Source: Rhodobacterales bacterium
Lineage (GTDB): Bacteria; Pseudomonadota; Alphaproteobacteria; Rhodobacterales; Rhodobacteraceae
Reading direction: 5' to 3'
DNA length: 64,000 nt
NCBI GenBank assembly: GCA_021155205.1
Contig: JAJNPS010000015.1
Coordinates: forward strand, 135,820 to 199,819
Under the pieces are notes generated by a model, which saw only the letters and a program-made list of their open reading frames with translations, was not told where the DNA came from and ran no database searches. Every line of letters begins with the position of its first letter. The stretch's first letter is position 1. Shown here one piece after another: positions 43,717 to 52,800 of this stretch. The translations under genes and the position numbers were made by a program.

Positions 43717-44460
43717 ATGAGCGACATCGCCCCCCCGCGCATCGTCGCAGGCCGGATTGCCCTTCTGGATGTGGCGCGAACCGTCGCGCTGGCCGGGATG
43801 ATCCTGTACCACTTTGTGTTCGATCTGATGCTTTTCGGCTATGTCGCGCCCGGTACTGCGGTGACGGGTGGCTGGATGATCTTTGCCCGTGTCATTGCAA
43901 GCAGCTTTCTGGTGGTTGTCGGAATCGTTCTTTACCTCGCGCATGGGCAGGCAATCCGGTGGGCAAGGTTCTGGCGGAGGTTTGTGCAGGTCGGCATGGC
44001 GGCGGCACTGATCACGGTTGCGACCTGGTATGCGCTTGGTCAACAGTTCATCTTTTTCGGCATCCTGCATTCCATACTGGTCAGCAGCCTGTTGGGGCTT
44101 GTAGTCCTGCGCTGGCCGGTGCCGGTGCTGCTGATCCTGTCGGCCGTCGTCCTTGCGCTGCCCCGGCTGGTCCGGTTCGACGCCTTTGGCGAGCCTTGGC
44201 TGATCTGGCTGGGGCTGGGCACATCGCCGGTCTACGCGGCGGATTTCCTGCCGGTCTTTCCGTGGTTTGCGCCGGTCCTGTTGGGCATCGTGGTGGCAAA
44301 GGTGCTGACCGCGCGCGATCTTTGGGGGGCAATCGCACGCCTCTCCGGCAGGCGGCTCAATGCGCTTGGCTGGCCCGGCCGCCACAGCCTGATCATCTAT
44401 CTGATCCACCAGCCGATCCTGATCGCGATCATCTGGTCGGTGACGCAGGTGATCCGCTAG
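43717..44460 (+). CDS. DUF1624 membrane protein (heparan-alpha-glucosaminide acetyltransferase-like)
   Basis: A 247-residue integral membrane protein with about seven helices. RIALLDVARTVALAGMILYHFVFDLMLFG and the C-terminal LGWPGRHSLIIYLIHQPILIAIIW are the family landmarks; the His in YHFVFD is the conserved acetyl-transfer candidate. Family members are presumed acyltransferases of unknown substrate. Its 3' end overlaps the remnant of an amidase gene on the other strand. Confidence 0.87.
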   Translation: MSDIAPPRIVAGRIALLDVARTVALAGMILYHFVFDLMLFGYVAPGTAVTGGWMIFARVIASSFLVVVGIVLYLAHGQAIRWARFWRRFVQVGMAAALITVATWYALGQQFIFFGILHSILVSSLLGLVVLRWPVPVLLILSAVVLALPRLVRFDAFGEPWLIWLGLGTSPVYAADFLPVFPWFAPVLLGIVVAKVLTARDLWGAIARLSGRRLNALGWPGRHSLIIYLIHQPILIAIIWSVTQVIR

Positions 44461-44798
44461 GTTGCCGGGAACCCGCCCATCCGCGCCGATCCTCGCAACG
44501 CAATTGAAAAACGCTGCCCCGCGCGTTCGAAATAGGAACAGGACAGCACCACGCCCAGGTTCCGCGCCAGCCCAGAAAAGCGCCCGATCAGCGGGTGCCA
44601 GTCCATCCTCGGCGCAAGGTCGAGATGGCGCGGATGTTCCTCGATGCAGAAATAGGGCGTGGCAAAGAGTTCCTGCACCAGCACCACCTGCGCCCCCAGC
44701 GCCGCGGCCTGCCGCAGCGCCGCCTCGGCCCGGCCGGCATTGGCGGGCAGGTCCCAGGTGCAGGCAAATTGTGTCGCGGCAACGGTGACGTGGTGCAT
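44457..44798 (-). pseudogene. aguB: N-carbamoylputrescine amidase remnant (truncated, frameshifted)
   Basis: The first ~98 residues (MHHVTVAATQFACTWDLPANAG, VQELFATPYFC with the catalytic Glu, GVVLSCSYFERAGQ) clearly match the N-terminal third of AguB, a ~290-residue nitrilase-family amidase converting N-carbamoylputrescine to putrescine. At a five-T tract (44507-44511 on the other strand) the frame slips. Homology continues in another frame as FNCVARIGADGRVPG, then stops at the DUF1624 end. The catalytic Lys and Cys are missing, so no activity is possible. A simple sequencing error could not restore the gene. Confidence 0.85.
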
Positions 44799-44833
44799 GG
44801 CAGGCTCTCGCTTCCCTTCTATTGCGGGGCAGG

Positions 44834-45931
44834 CTAGCCTTTTCCTTCGGCGGCTGAAAACCCCTCAGGCGCGGCCGGGAGGCCTGTATGGGCTGTGGCC
44901 GACGGATGCACCCGTTCGGACGGATCGCGCCCGACGATGCGCGCCCCGCGCAGCAGAAAGATCGCCCCCGCCCCCCGCCATGTGCCCACCATGGGGGCGG
45001 CAGGATCGCAGGGATAGCGCGCCTGCCAACCTTCCGGCAGGTTCAGTCCCGCCGCCGCCGCCCGGTCCAACATCCAGACCAGCGGAATGTTCGCCAGAGG
45101 TCGCGCCGCCTGAAACGCGCCGATATGTCCCCCGATATCGCCATGCGCGCCGCGAAACCACACCTGTTCCACCTGATCCAGCCGGTCGGACGGCACGTCC
45201 CACAGCACCGGCTGGAACACCGCGCGGGTCTCGTGCAGGGCCAACGCCTGCGCGCCGCGCCGGATGCTGCGCCCCAGTTGCGTGCTGTGGAATGCATTGT
45301 GCCTGTCGGTCAGCAACCGCAACAGCGGCAGCCGCAAGCCCAGCGCCTTGACGGTGTCAAACACGCCGACCAGCGCGATGGGGGCCGCGTCATGGCAAAA
45401 GCGCGCCGCAAAGTCGCGCGCGACCGGGCCATCGGGGTCCATGCGATAGTGGCGGTAGACCTGGCGGATCGCGCGCTCGGTCGCTTCTTCGCGCCGCACA
45501 AGACCGACGCGGTCGATGATGCCTGCCAGCGAGCGGACGGCAAAGGCCCCGCGCGAATAACCGATCAGATAGATCCGGTCGCCGGGCCGGTAGTGGCTGG
45601 CAAGCCAGCCGTAGGCGCGGAAAATCTGGCGGTTCAGCCCGCGTCCTTGGGCCAGCGCGGGCAGGTTGCGCCAGCCGGACCACTGCAGGCCGGGCTCGTA
45701 ATAGACGGTCCGGTCCGGCCTTGGCCCGTCTTCGGTCAAAAGCCGAAAGGTCAGCCCACAATTGCCCTCGCGCCCCGCTTCCAGCGTCGACATCGTGCCG
45801 TCAAGGATGATGACATGGTCGACAACACCGCGAACCCGCCCCGCATGCGGGGCCGCGGCGGGGGCCGTGGCGACGGGGACCGGACCCTGCCACCAGCGGC
45901 GAAGGCGACCCAAAAGGGACGTGGCCCGCAC
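44834..45931 (-). CDS. DUF2235-domain alpha/beta hydrolase
   Basis: A 365-residue protein. DHVIILDGTMSTLEAGREGN is the family's N-terminal block, and the nucleophile elbow is IGYSRGAFAVRSLAG (GYSRG). It continues with the ALVGVFDTVKALGL segment and an aspartate/histidine block WFRGAHGDIGGHIG. The family includes T6SS phospholipase effectors of the Tle1 type as well as housekeeping lipases. No T6SS genes or immunity-like gene are nearby, so a stand-alone lipase role is likelier. The first ~30 residues are basic and Ala-rich with no clear signal peptide. Confidence 0.8.
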   Translation of the reverse strand: MRATSLLGRLRRWWQGPVPVATAPAAAPHAGRVRGVVDHVIILDGTMSTLEAGREGNCGLTFRLLTEDGPRPDRTVYYEPGLQWSGWRNLPALAQGRGLNRQIFRAYGWLASHYRPGDRIYLIGYSRGAFAVRSLAGIIDRVGLVRREEATERAIRQVYRHYRMDPDGPVARDFAARFCHDAAPIALVGVFDTVKALGLRLPLLRLLTDRHNAFHSTQLGRSIRRGAQALALHETRAVFQPVLWDVPSDRLDQVEQVWFRGAHGDIGGHIGAFQAARPLANIPLVWMLDRAAAAGLNLPEGWQARYPCDPAAPMVGTWRGAGAIFLLRGARIVGRDPSERVHPSATAHTGLPAAPEGFSAAEGKG

Positions 45932-46008
45932 TCCTTGTGCGTCAGGTCCGCGCGTCCATGGAGCGCAAGACCCTGACGTCGAACCGTTTTGTCACTTATC
46001 AACAGAAT

Positions 46009-46038
46009 GCCCCCTGCCGGGTCCATCCGGCAAGGGGC
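46009..46038 (-). terminator. Terminator downstream of the ornithine decarboxylase gene
   Basis: A 12-bp stem (GCCCCCTGCCGG against CCGGCAAGGGGC, one wobble) around a 6-base loop, 40 bases after the decarboxylase stop. The plus-strand side is followed by TTTGTC and the leftward side by ATTCTG, so it may act with weak T tracts in either direction. Confidence 0.6.
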
Positions 46039-46077
46039 TTTGTCGTCCAGACCCGTATTCGCCTTGGGCAAACGACC

Positions 46078-47223
46078 CTAACGGTCGAAGGCCAGCACCG
46101 TCACATAGCCCAGTTCGCCAAACCCGTTGAACCGCGTGTTCGTCACCGTCGAATAGGCGCCCATGCCGCTGAACGTCACAAAATCGCCTTCGGCGATGTC
46201 GGCGGGCAGCGGTACATCGCCCGGCAGGCGGTCGACGGAATCGCAGGTTGGCCCGAACACGATGCGCGGCAAGGTCTTGCCCTTGCGGCGGCTACCACCG
46301 GCATCCATGACCGCAATCCGGTCGATCACGCCAATCTGGCCCAGTTCAAAGAGCGCACCATAAACGCCGTCATTCAGGAAGACATGGGTATCGTCGCGCA
46401 GCGCCTTGACGCGCGCCACCAGCGAGAAAGCATCACCGCAGAGCGCGCGGCCAGGCTCGCAGACGAGCGCGGGGCGGTCGGCGCCAAAAGCTTCGCCAGC
46501 AACCGCATCGATCAGCGCAAAGGTAGTGGCAAGTTGCGGGGCCACGCAGCACAGCCGGTGCGACGGGAATCCGCCGCCGACGTTCAGCCGCGCGATCCGC
46601 ACACCGGCATCGCGCGCAATGCCCGCCGCCGCGCGGATATAGGATCCCCAGGCATTGGGATCGGTACATTGCGTGCCGGGGTGGAAGGTGATCGACGGGA
46701 TGAAACCCGCCTTGGCCACAATTTTCAGCAGGTCCACCGCGACCTCGGCGGTCGCGCCGAACTTGGCGCCGAAATTGTAGGCCGCCCCTGCCACCGGCAG
46801 CTTGAAGCGGACCGAGATTTCGCAGCCGTCGGCCGGCACCATCTCGACCAGCTTGGCCAGTTCGCTGTGGCTGTCGACGGAATAGGACTTGACGCCCAGT
46901 TCCACCGCCGTCGCGATTTCGTGCCGGGCGCGCACCGGGTTGTTGTAGTGCATCGCGGCATCCGGAGCGAGGCGGCGGATCAGCCGCATCTCGAACGGCG
47001 AGGCGACGTCAAAGCCGCGGATGCCCGCCGCCACCAGGTTTTCGATAACCTCTTCGCCGGGGTTCGACTTCACCGCATAGGTCACAAGGCCCGGGAAGCC
47101 GCCGAGAAACACCCGCGCCTTGTCCTGCAGGGCCGCCGGGCAGAAGAACAGCACCGGATTGTCGGGGGCATGCGCTTTGACGTATTCGGTCGGGTTGGTC
47201 CAGATTGCTTTGGACAGTCCCAT
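46078..47223 (-). CDS. Ornithine/lysine decarboxylase (fold type III PLP)
   Basis: A 381-residue enzyme of the eukaryotic-type ODC/DAP-decarboxylase family making putrescine (or cadaverine). The PLP lysine is in VTYAVKSNPGEEV (about residue 48). The glycine-rich phosphate loop is LNVGGGFPSHR, followed by CEPGRALCGD, and the active-site cysteine lies in GPTCDSVDRLPGD. Start at MGLSKAIWTNP after AAAGGATC. Divergent from an Lrp-type regulator, which may control it. It keeps a route to putrescine while the neighbouring aguB is dead. Confidence 0.92.
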   Translation of the reverse strand: MGLSKAIWTNPTEYVKAHAPDNPVLFFCPAALQDKARVFLGGFPGLVTYAVKSNPGEEVIENLVAAGIRGFDVASPFEMRLIRRLAPDAAMHYNNPVRARHEIATAVELGVKSYSVDSHSELAKLVEMVPADGCEISVRFKLPVAGAAYNFGAKFGATAEVAVDLLKIVAKAGFIPSITFHPGTQCTDPNAWGSYIRAAAGIARDAGVRIARLNVGGGFPSHRLCCVAPQLATTFALIDAVAGEAFGADRPALVCEPGRALCGDAFSLVARVKALRDDTHVFLNDGVYGALFELGQIGVIDRIAVMDAGGSRRKGKTLPRIVFGPTCDSVDRLPGDVPLPADIAEGDFVTFSGMGAYSTVTNTRFNGFGELGYVTVLAFDR

Positions 47224-47390
47224 CGGCGTGATCCTTTCTGCCAACAAGACGCAAGCCCCTTCCCGTTGCAGCGGGACACAAGGCACCTGCGCGGTTTATT
47301 TAAAAACCAGGCCAGGTGCGTATGAGCCGCCCTTTTCCTGCAACTGAGGATGTCGCATATGGGGTACATTTTCACCGAACAAAACTGTAT

Positions 47391-47401
47391 ATCTGTCAGA
47401 T
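47391..47401. promoter_or_regulatory. Palindrome in the ODC-Lrp intergenic region
   Basis: ATCTG-T-CAGAT is a perfect 11-base palindrome, ~9 bp upstream of a TATAAT hexamer for the Lrp gene and 38 bp before its start. It is a candidate autoregulatory site; the motif is not specific enough to name the binder with certainty. Confidence 0.4.
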
Positions 47402-47438
47402 TTCTTCGTTATAATGACGAATAAACAGGACAAAGTGC

Positions 47439-47870
47439 TTGGACGAACTTGATCGCAACATATTGGGACTTCTGGGCGCCGATGCCCGTATGTCGGTGGC
47501 GACGCTGGCGCGACGACTAAAGGTTGCGCGTTCGACGATCCAGGCGCGGCTGGAACGGCTGGAAACCAACGGCACCATCGCAGGATATACCCTGAAACTC
47601 GGCGAAATGGCGCGCGAGGGGCGGCTGCGGGCGTCAGTTCTTGTCACCATCGAGCCCCGCGCCCAGGCGGCGATCCTGGCCCGGCTGAAGTCGATGACCG
47701 AGGTGGAGCGCGTGGTCACGACCTCGGGGCGGTTCGATCTCCTGATGCAGGTGGCCGCCGCCAACACCCAAGCGCTGGACGAGGTGCTGGACCAGATCGG
47801 CGGTCTGCAGGGCGTGAAATCGTCGGAAAGCCTGATCCATCTGTCAACGCGGATCGACCGGGCGGTGTGA
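47439..47870 (+). CDS. Lrp/AsnC-family transcriptional regulator
   Basis: A 143-residue regulator with TTG start (MDELDRNILGLLGADARMS). N-terminal helix-turn-helix VATLARRLKVARSTIQARLERLE; C-terminal AsnC ligand-binding domain (VTIEPRAQAAILARLKSMTEVERVVTTSGRFDLLMQV). A TATAAT-like hexamer (47410-47415) and an ATCTGTCAGAT palindrome (47391-47401) lie just upstream. Divergent from the decarboxylase gene, a plausible target. Confidence 0.9.
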   Translation: MDELDRNILGLLGADARMSVATLARRLKVARSTIQARLERLETNGTIAGYTLKLGEMAREGRLRASVLVTIEPRAQAAILARLKSMTEVERVVTTSGRFDLLMQVAAANTQALDEVLDQIGGLQGVKSSESLIHLSTRIDRAV

Positions 47871-47888
47871 CCGCCCCGCAGCGACCCA

Positions 47889-48488
47889 TCACACTCCGCC
47901 CTTCGGCAGCACCCGCGCCAGCAGATCGCGGATCACCTCCAGCCGCGTCGCATCGTCCATTTCGGCCATCATGCGCAGGCGCTGACCCGCGGCAAGGTCG
48001 GCGATGCCGTGGCTCATCGCCCAAAGCGCGGCCACATCCGCCAGACCGCCACCCATGTCCTCGATCAGCCGCAAAAGGTGGTTATAGGCCACGTCGCCCG
48101 CCGCCATCAGGTCCGGGTCGCTGAAATCGGGCTTTTTCGACGAAAAGATCAGCCGGAAGAGCGTCGGTCGCGCCATTGCGAAATCAAGATAGCCAAGGCC
48201 CGCCCGCACGGCCCGGTCGCGCGGATCGCTCGCGCCCGCCTCACGCGCCAGCATGGAGGCCTGAAACCGTCGGAAACCTTCCGTCGACAGGGCCGTCAGC
48301 AAGCCGTTCACATCGCCGAAATGATGCGCCGGGGCGGCGTGGCTGACGCCTGCGCGCCTGGCGACCTGGCGCAACGAAAATCCTTCTATCCCATGATCCG
48401 CCAGCTCCGCTTCGGCCGCCGCCAGCAGCGCCGCGCGCAGGTCGCCATGATGATAGGGTTTAGGATCCATGACCGGGTCATACCCCAT
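47889..48488 (-). CDS. TetR-family regulator
   Basis: A 199-residue repressor. Start taken at MGYDPVMDPKPYHHG (48488); MDPKPYHHG six codons inside is an alternative. The HTH is GFSLRQVARRAGVSHAAPAHHFGDVNGLLTAL, close to the WHG-domain TetR subgroup, and the C-terminal part includes DFAMARPTLFRLIFSSKKPDF. Divergent from a DUF4281/membrane protein pair with a 21-bp palindrome between, so it probably represses both transcripts. Confidence 0.9.
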   Translation of the reverse strand: MGYDPVMDPKPYHHGDLRAALLAAAEAELADHGIEGFSLRQVARRAGVSHAAPAHHFGDVNGLLTALSTEGFRRFQASMLAREAGASDPRDRAVRAGLGYLDFAMARPTLFRLIFSSKKPDFSDPDLMAAGDVAYNHLLRLIEDMGGGLADVAALWAMSHGIADLAAGQRLRMMAEMDDATRLEVIRDLLARVLPKGGV

Positions 48489-48510
48489 TATCTTTGCATC
48501 GTCAAAATCT

Positions 48511-48531
48511 AGTCTTGACAGTGACAAGACT
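48511..48531. promoter_or_regulatory. Palindromic operator between tetR and the DUF4281 gene
   Basis: AGTCTTG and CAAGACT flank seven bases; the dyad continues inwards with a single mismatch pair, giving a near-perfect 21-bp palindrome. It contains a TTGACA that may be the -35 hexamer for the rightward genes, so bound repressor would block RNA polymerase. Position and form are typical of a TetR operator. Confidence 0.78.
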
Positions 48532-48571
48532 GTGCTTCACTTATCCTGACACCGTCAAGATAGAGGATGCC

Positions 48572-49012
48572 ATGACCCCAGACACCCTGTTTCAGATCGC
48601 CAACCCCATTGTCATGTTCGGCTGGGTGGCGCTGACCCTTGCCCCCCTTGCGCCCCGCATTGCAGACTGGACGGCGTTCATTGTCATCCCTCTGCTGATG
48701 TCGGTGGCCTATTCCGCCCTGATCCTCGCCTATTGGTCGGGGTCCCGAGGCGGCTACAGCAGCCTGCCCGATGTGATGGCGCTGTTCACCGAGCCGCCTG
48801 TCGCGCTGGCGGGTTGGGTCCACTACCTGGCCTTTGACCTCATGATCGGGGCCTGGGCCACACGCACGGCGCGCGCGGCGGGCATCCCCCACCTGCTGGT
48901 CCTGCCGCACCTGGTGCTGATCTTCCTGTTCGGACCCGCCGGGTTCCTGACTTTTTGCGCCATGCATCTGGCGTTTCACCTGTCCGCCAAATCCAAAGGA
49001 GCAACCGCATGA
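48572..49012 (+). CDS. ABA4-like (DUF4281) membrane protein
   Basis: A 146-residue protein with four predicted membrane helices. MTPDTLFQIANPIVMFGWVAL and the central AGWVHYLAFDLMIGAWATR, with its His-Tyr and Asp-Leu pairs, match the ABA4/DUF4281 family. Plant ABA4 is needed for neoxanthin formation; bacterial members are uncharacterised. Start at MTPDTLFQ; the stop overlaps the next start (ATGA). Control by the divergent TetR is likely. Confidence 0.83.
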   Translation: MTPDTLFQIANPIVMFGWVALTLAPLAPRIADWTAFIVIPLLMSVAYSALILAYWSGSRGGYSSLPDVMALFTEPPVALAGWVHYLAFDLMIGAWATRTARAAGIPHLLVLPHLVLIFLFGPAGFLTFCAMHLAFHLSAKSKGATA

Positions 49013-49785
49013 TCGCCCTGCCCGCCCCGTCCCGGCTGTGGTCTGACGCGCCCGTATTTAGCGGCCTGGCGCTGTTCATCGCCCTGACCGCCGTGCCCTT
49101 GCTGGCCGCCGCCTTGATCGACACCCGGTTGTTTCTGGACGCCCCGGTCTGGCAAAAGCCGCTCCAGTTCCATCTGGCGTTGTCGGTCTATATCGCCACA
49201 CTTGCGTTCTTTGCCCGTTTTCTGCCGCACGGCATGATCACCAGCCGCGGCTGGCGCATCTATGCGGGCGTCGTTGCATTCTGCATCATTGCGGAACTTG
49301 TCTGGGTCGGCGGGGCGGCCAGCTATGGCACTGCGTCGCATTTCAACACCGATGACGTCGTCATGGGCACCATCTATGGGCTCATGGGTCTTTTCGCCGT
49401 CATCCTGACCTCGGCCAGCCTTGTCATGGGGATCGCCATCTGGCGCAACCCTGCCACCGGCCTGCCCCCCGCGCTGCATCTGGGCATCGCCCTTGGCCTG
49501 ATCCTGACCTTTGTTTTGACCCTGATCGCGGCGGGCACGATGTCGTCCATGCCCGGCCACTGGGTCGGCACGCCGATCACCGGCGCAAAGCTGCCCATCG
49601 TCGGCTGGTCGCGTGAGGTCGGCGATCTGCGCGCGGCACATTTCTTTGCCACCCATGCGCTGCATGTTGTCCCGCTCGCCGGGTTCACCGGCTCACGCGC
49701 CGTTGTCTGGGCTGGCGCTGTCATCTTTTCGGCCGTGACGATGGGCATCTTTGCCCTGGGCCTGATGGGGTTGCCGCTGATCTGA
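49009..49785 (+). CDS. Multi-helix membrane protein of unknown function
   Basis: A 258-residue integral membrane protein with about seven helices, beginning MIALPAPSRLW. Its start overlaps the DUF4281 stop, so the two are translated together. Conserved-looking features are DTRLFLDAPVWQKPLQFHLALSVYI and the polar loop HWVGTPITGAKLPIVGWSREVGDLRAAHFFATHALHVVPL, rich in His and Trp and suggestive of a buried ligand or metal site. I do not recognise a named family. It forms a unit with the ABA4-like protein under the TetR operator. Confidence 0.75.
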   Translation: MIALPAPSRLWSDAPVFSGLALFIALTAVPLLAAALIDTRLFLDAPVWQKPLQFHLALSVYIATLAFFARFLPHGMITSRGWRIYAGVVAFCIIAELVWVGGAASYGTASHFNTDDVVMGTIYGLMGLFAVILTSASLVMGIAIWRNPATGLPPALHLGIALGLILTFVLTLIAAGTMSSMPGHWVGTPITGAKLPIVGWSREVGDLRAAHFFATHALHVVPLAGFTGSRAVVWAGAVIFSAVTMGIFALGLMGLPLI

Positions 49786-49842
49786 CGCTTTCCCTTGTGT
49801 CCGGGGCAGGCTAGAACGCCCCGGATCAAGGGGAAGACCGCC

Positions 49843-52800
49843 ATGCCGATGGAAAAGACCTTCAACGCGACCGAGGCCGAGGCCCGTCTGTATGCCATGT
49901 GGGAGGCGATGGGGGCCTTCAAGGCCGGAACGAATGCAAAGCCCGACGGCAAACCGTTTTCCATCATGATCCCGCCGCCGAATGTCACCGGCTCGCTCCA
50001 CATGGGGCATGCGTTCAACAACACGCTGCAGGACATCCTGACCCGCTGGCACCGGATGCGGGGCGACGATGTCCTGTGGCAGCCCGGCACCGACCATGCC
50101 GGGATTGCGACGCAGATGGTGACGGAACGCGAGATGGCGCTGGGACAGGAGCCCGACCGCCGCACCATGGGCCGCGAAAAATTCGTCCAGCGGGTGTGGC
50201 AGCAAAAGCAGGCCTCGCGCGGGACGATCATCGGCCAGCTGAAACGCCTTGGCGCATCCTGCGACTGGAGCCGCGAGGCGTTCACGATGTCGGGCGCCCC
50301 CGGCGCTCCTGCGGGTGAAGAGGGCAACTTCCACGACGCCGTGATCAAGGTCTTTGTCGATCTTTACAACAAGGGCCTGATCTATCGCGGCAAGCGCCTG
50401 GTGAACTGGGACCCGCATTTCGAGACCGCGATTTCCGACCTGGAGGTCGAGAATATCGAAGTCGCGGGGCATATGTGGCATTTCAAATACCCGCTGGCGG
50501 GTGGGCAGACCTATGAGTACGTGGAAAAGGACGCCGAGGGGAACGTGACCCTGCGGGAGACGCGGGATTACATCTCCATCGCGACGACGCGCCCCGAAAC
50601 CATGCTGGGCGACGGCGCGGTGGCGGTTCATCCGTCCGATGAGCGTTACGCGCCAATCATCGGGAAACTTTGTGAAATTCCGGTTGGTCCGCGCGAGCAC
50701 CGCCGCCTGATCCCGATCATCACGGATGAATATCCTGATCCCCTGTTCGGCTCCGGTGCCGTCAAGATCACCGGCGCGCATGACTTCAACGACTATGCCG
50801 TGGCCAAACGGGCGGGCATTCCCTGCTACCGGCTGATGGACACCCGCGCGCGGATGCGGGCCGACGGCGCCCCTTACGCCGAGGCGGCAGCGATTGCCCA
50901 GCAGATCTCGCGGTCCTGGCTGGTGCGCAAGGGTTACGTCCCGCCGGGTTTCGCCGAACAGCCCTACAATCCGTCCGAGGCCGAGGTTGATGCAATGAAC
51001 CTGGTGCCCGATGACCTGCGCGGTCTTGATCGGCTGGAGGCGAGGAAACGCGTGGTCGAGGCGATCACCGCCGAGGGGCTGGCGGTGACCATCCTGCAAA
51101 AGTCGATCGACCCGGAAACCCATGCCGAACATCTGGAACGCGTGCCGGTTGTCGAGTCGAAGAAAATCATGCAACCCTTTGGTGACAGGTCGAAAGTGGT
51201 CATCGAGCCGATGCTGACCGACCAGTGGTTTGTCGATACCGCGAAGATCGTGGAACCGGCGCTGGAGGCGGTGCGCTCGGGCCGCACCAAAATCATCCCG
51301 CCGAGCGGAGAGAAGACCTATTACCACTGGCTGGAAAACATCGAGCCGTGGTGCATCAGCCGCCAGCTTTGGTGGGGGCATCAGATTCCGGTGTGGTATG
51401 GGCCCCGTGCCGAAGGCGAAATGCGAGACTCGCTTGGCCCTGACGGCAAGCCTACAGGGGGCCATTGGGGCGACTTCAGCGTTAAGTGGGACTCGGCAAG
51501 TCTTGTCCCTTTCTGCGCGCCGACGTTCAAGGAAGCTGCCGAGCAGGCAAGGTGGTACTATGCAGACAAGTTCGGAATGGATCAGGATGCTGACCTGATC
51601 TTCAAGTTCAATGAGGCTTCACAGCCGCCTGTCACAAGGACCGATTGGTCGCGGATTTCTCTCTACCGCGACCCCGACGTCCTCGACACCTGGTTCTCCT
51701 CCGGCCTCTGGCCCATCGGCACGCTCGGCTGGCCGGAGCCCACGGCGGAGTTGCAGAAGTACTTCCCCACCTCGGTCCTCGTGACCGGGCAGGATATCCT
51801 GTTCTTCTGGGTCGCCCGGATGATGATGATGCAACTGGCCGTGGTGAACGACATTCCGTTCCACACCGTCTATCTGCACGGCCTTGTCCGTGACGCCAAG
51901 GGCAAGAAGATGTCGAAATCGCTCGGCAACGTCATCGACCCGTTGGAGATCATCGACGAATACGGCGCCGACGCGCTGCGCTTCGCCAATGCCGCGATGG
52001 CCTCGCTCGGCGGCGTCCTCAAACTCGACACCCAGCGCATCGCGGGCTACCGCAACTTCGGCACCAAGCTCTGGAACGCCTGCCGCTTTGCCGAGATGAA
52101 CGGGGTCTGGGAAGGCCACGCGACCGGCCCCGCCCCCACGCCAAAGGCAACCGTCAACCAGTGGATCATCGGCGAAGCGGCGCGCACCCTGACCGAGGTC
52201 AACCAGGCCCTCACCGACTTTCGCTTCGACCAGGCCGCAGATGCGCTTTACAAGTTCGTCTGGGGCAAGGTCTGCGACTGGTATGTGGAGTTTGCCAAAC
52301 CCCTGTTCGACGGGCCCGAAGCCGAGGAAACCCGCGCAACGATGGCCTGGGTGCTGGACCAGTCGATGATCCTGCTGCATCCGATGATGCCTTTCATCAC
52401 CGAAGAGCTGTGGCAGACCACCGGCCAGCGGGCAAAACCCCTGATCCACACCGACTGGCCCGAATACACCCTCGACCTGATCCAGCCCGCCGCCGATCGC
52501 GAAATGAACTGGGTCACGACCCTGATCGACGAAATCCGCTCTGCCCGCGCGCAGATACATGTGCCGGTGGGGCTGAAGCTTGACATGGTTGCCACCACCT
52601 TGAACGACGACGCCCGCGCCGCATGGGGCAGGAACGAGACGCTGATCAACCGCCTCGCCCGGATCGAGACTCTGACCGAAGGCCCGGCCCCCAAGGGATC
52701 AGTTTCCGTCGCCGTCGAAGGGGCGGCATTTGCCATCCCGCTGGCGGGTATCATCGACATCGCCGAGGAAAAATCCCGCCTGACCAAGGTGCTGGATAAA

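Noticed and set aside
44834..45931. DUF2235 gene as part of a T6SS effector-immunity module
   Set aside because: No VgrG, PAAR, Hcp or immunity-like gene in the neighbourhood.
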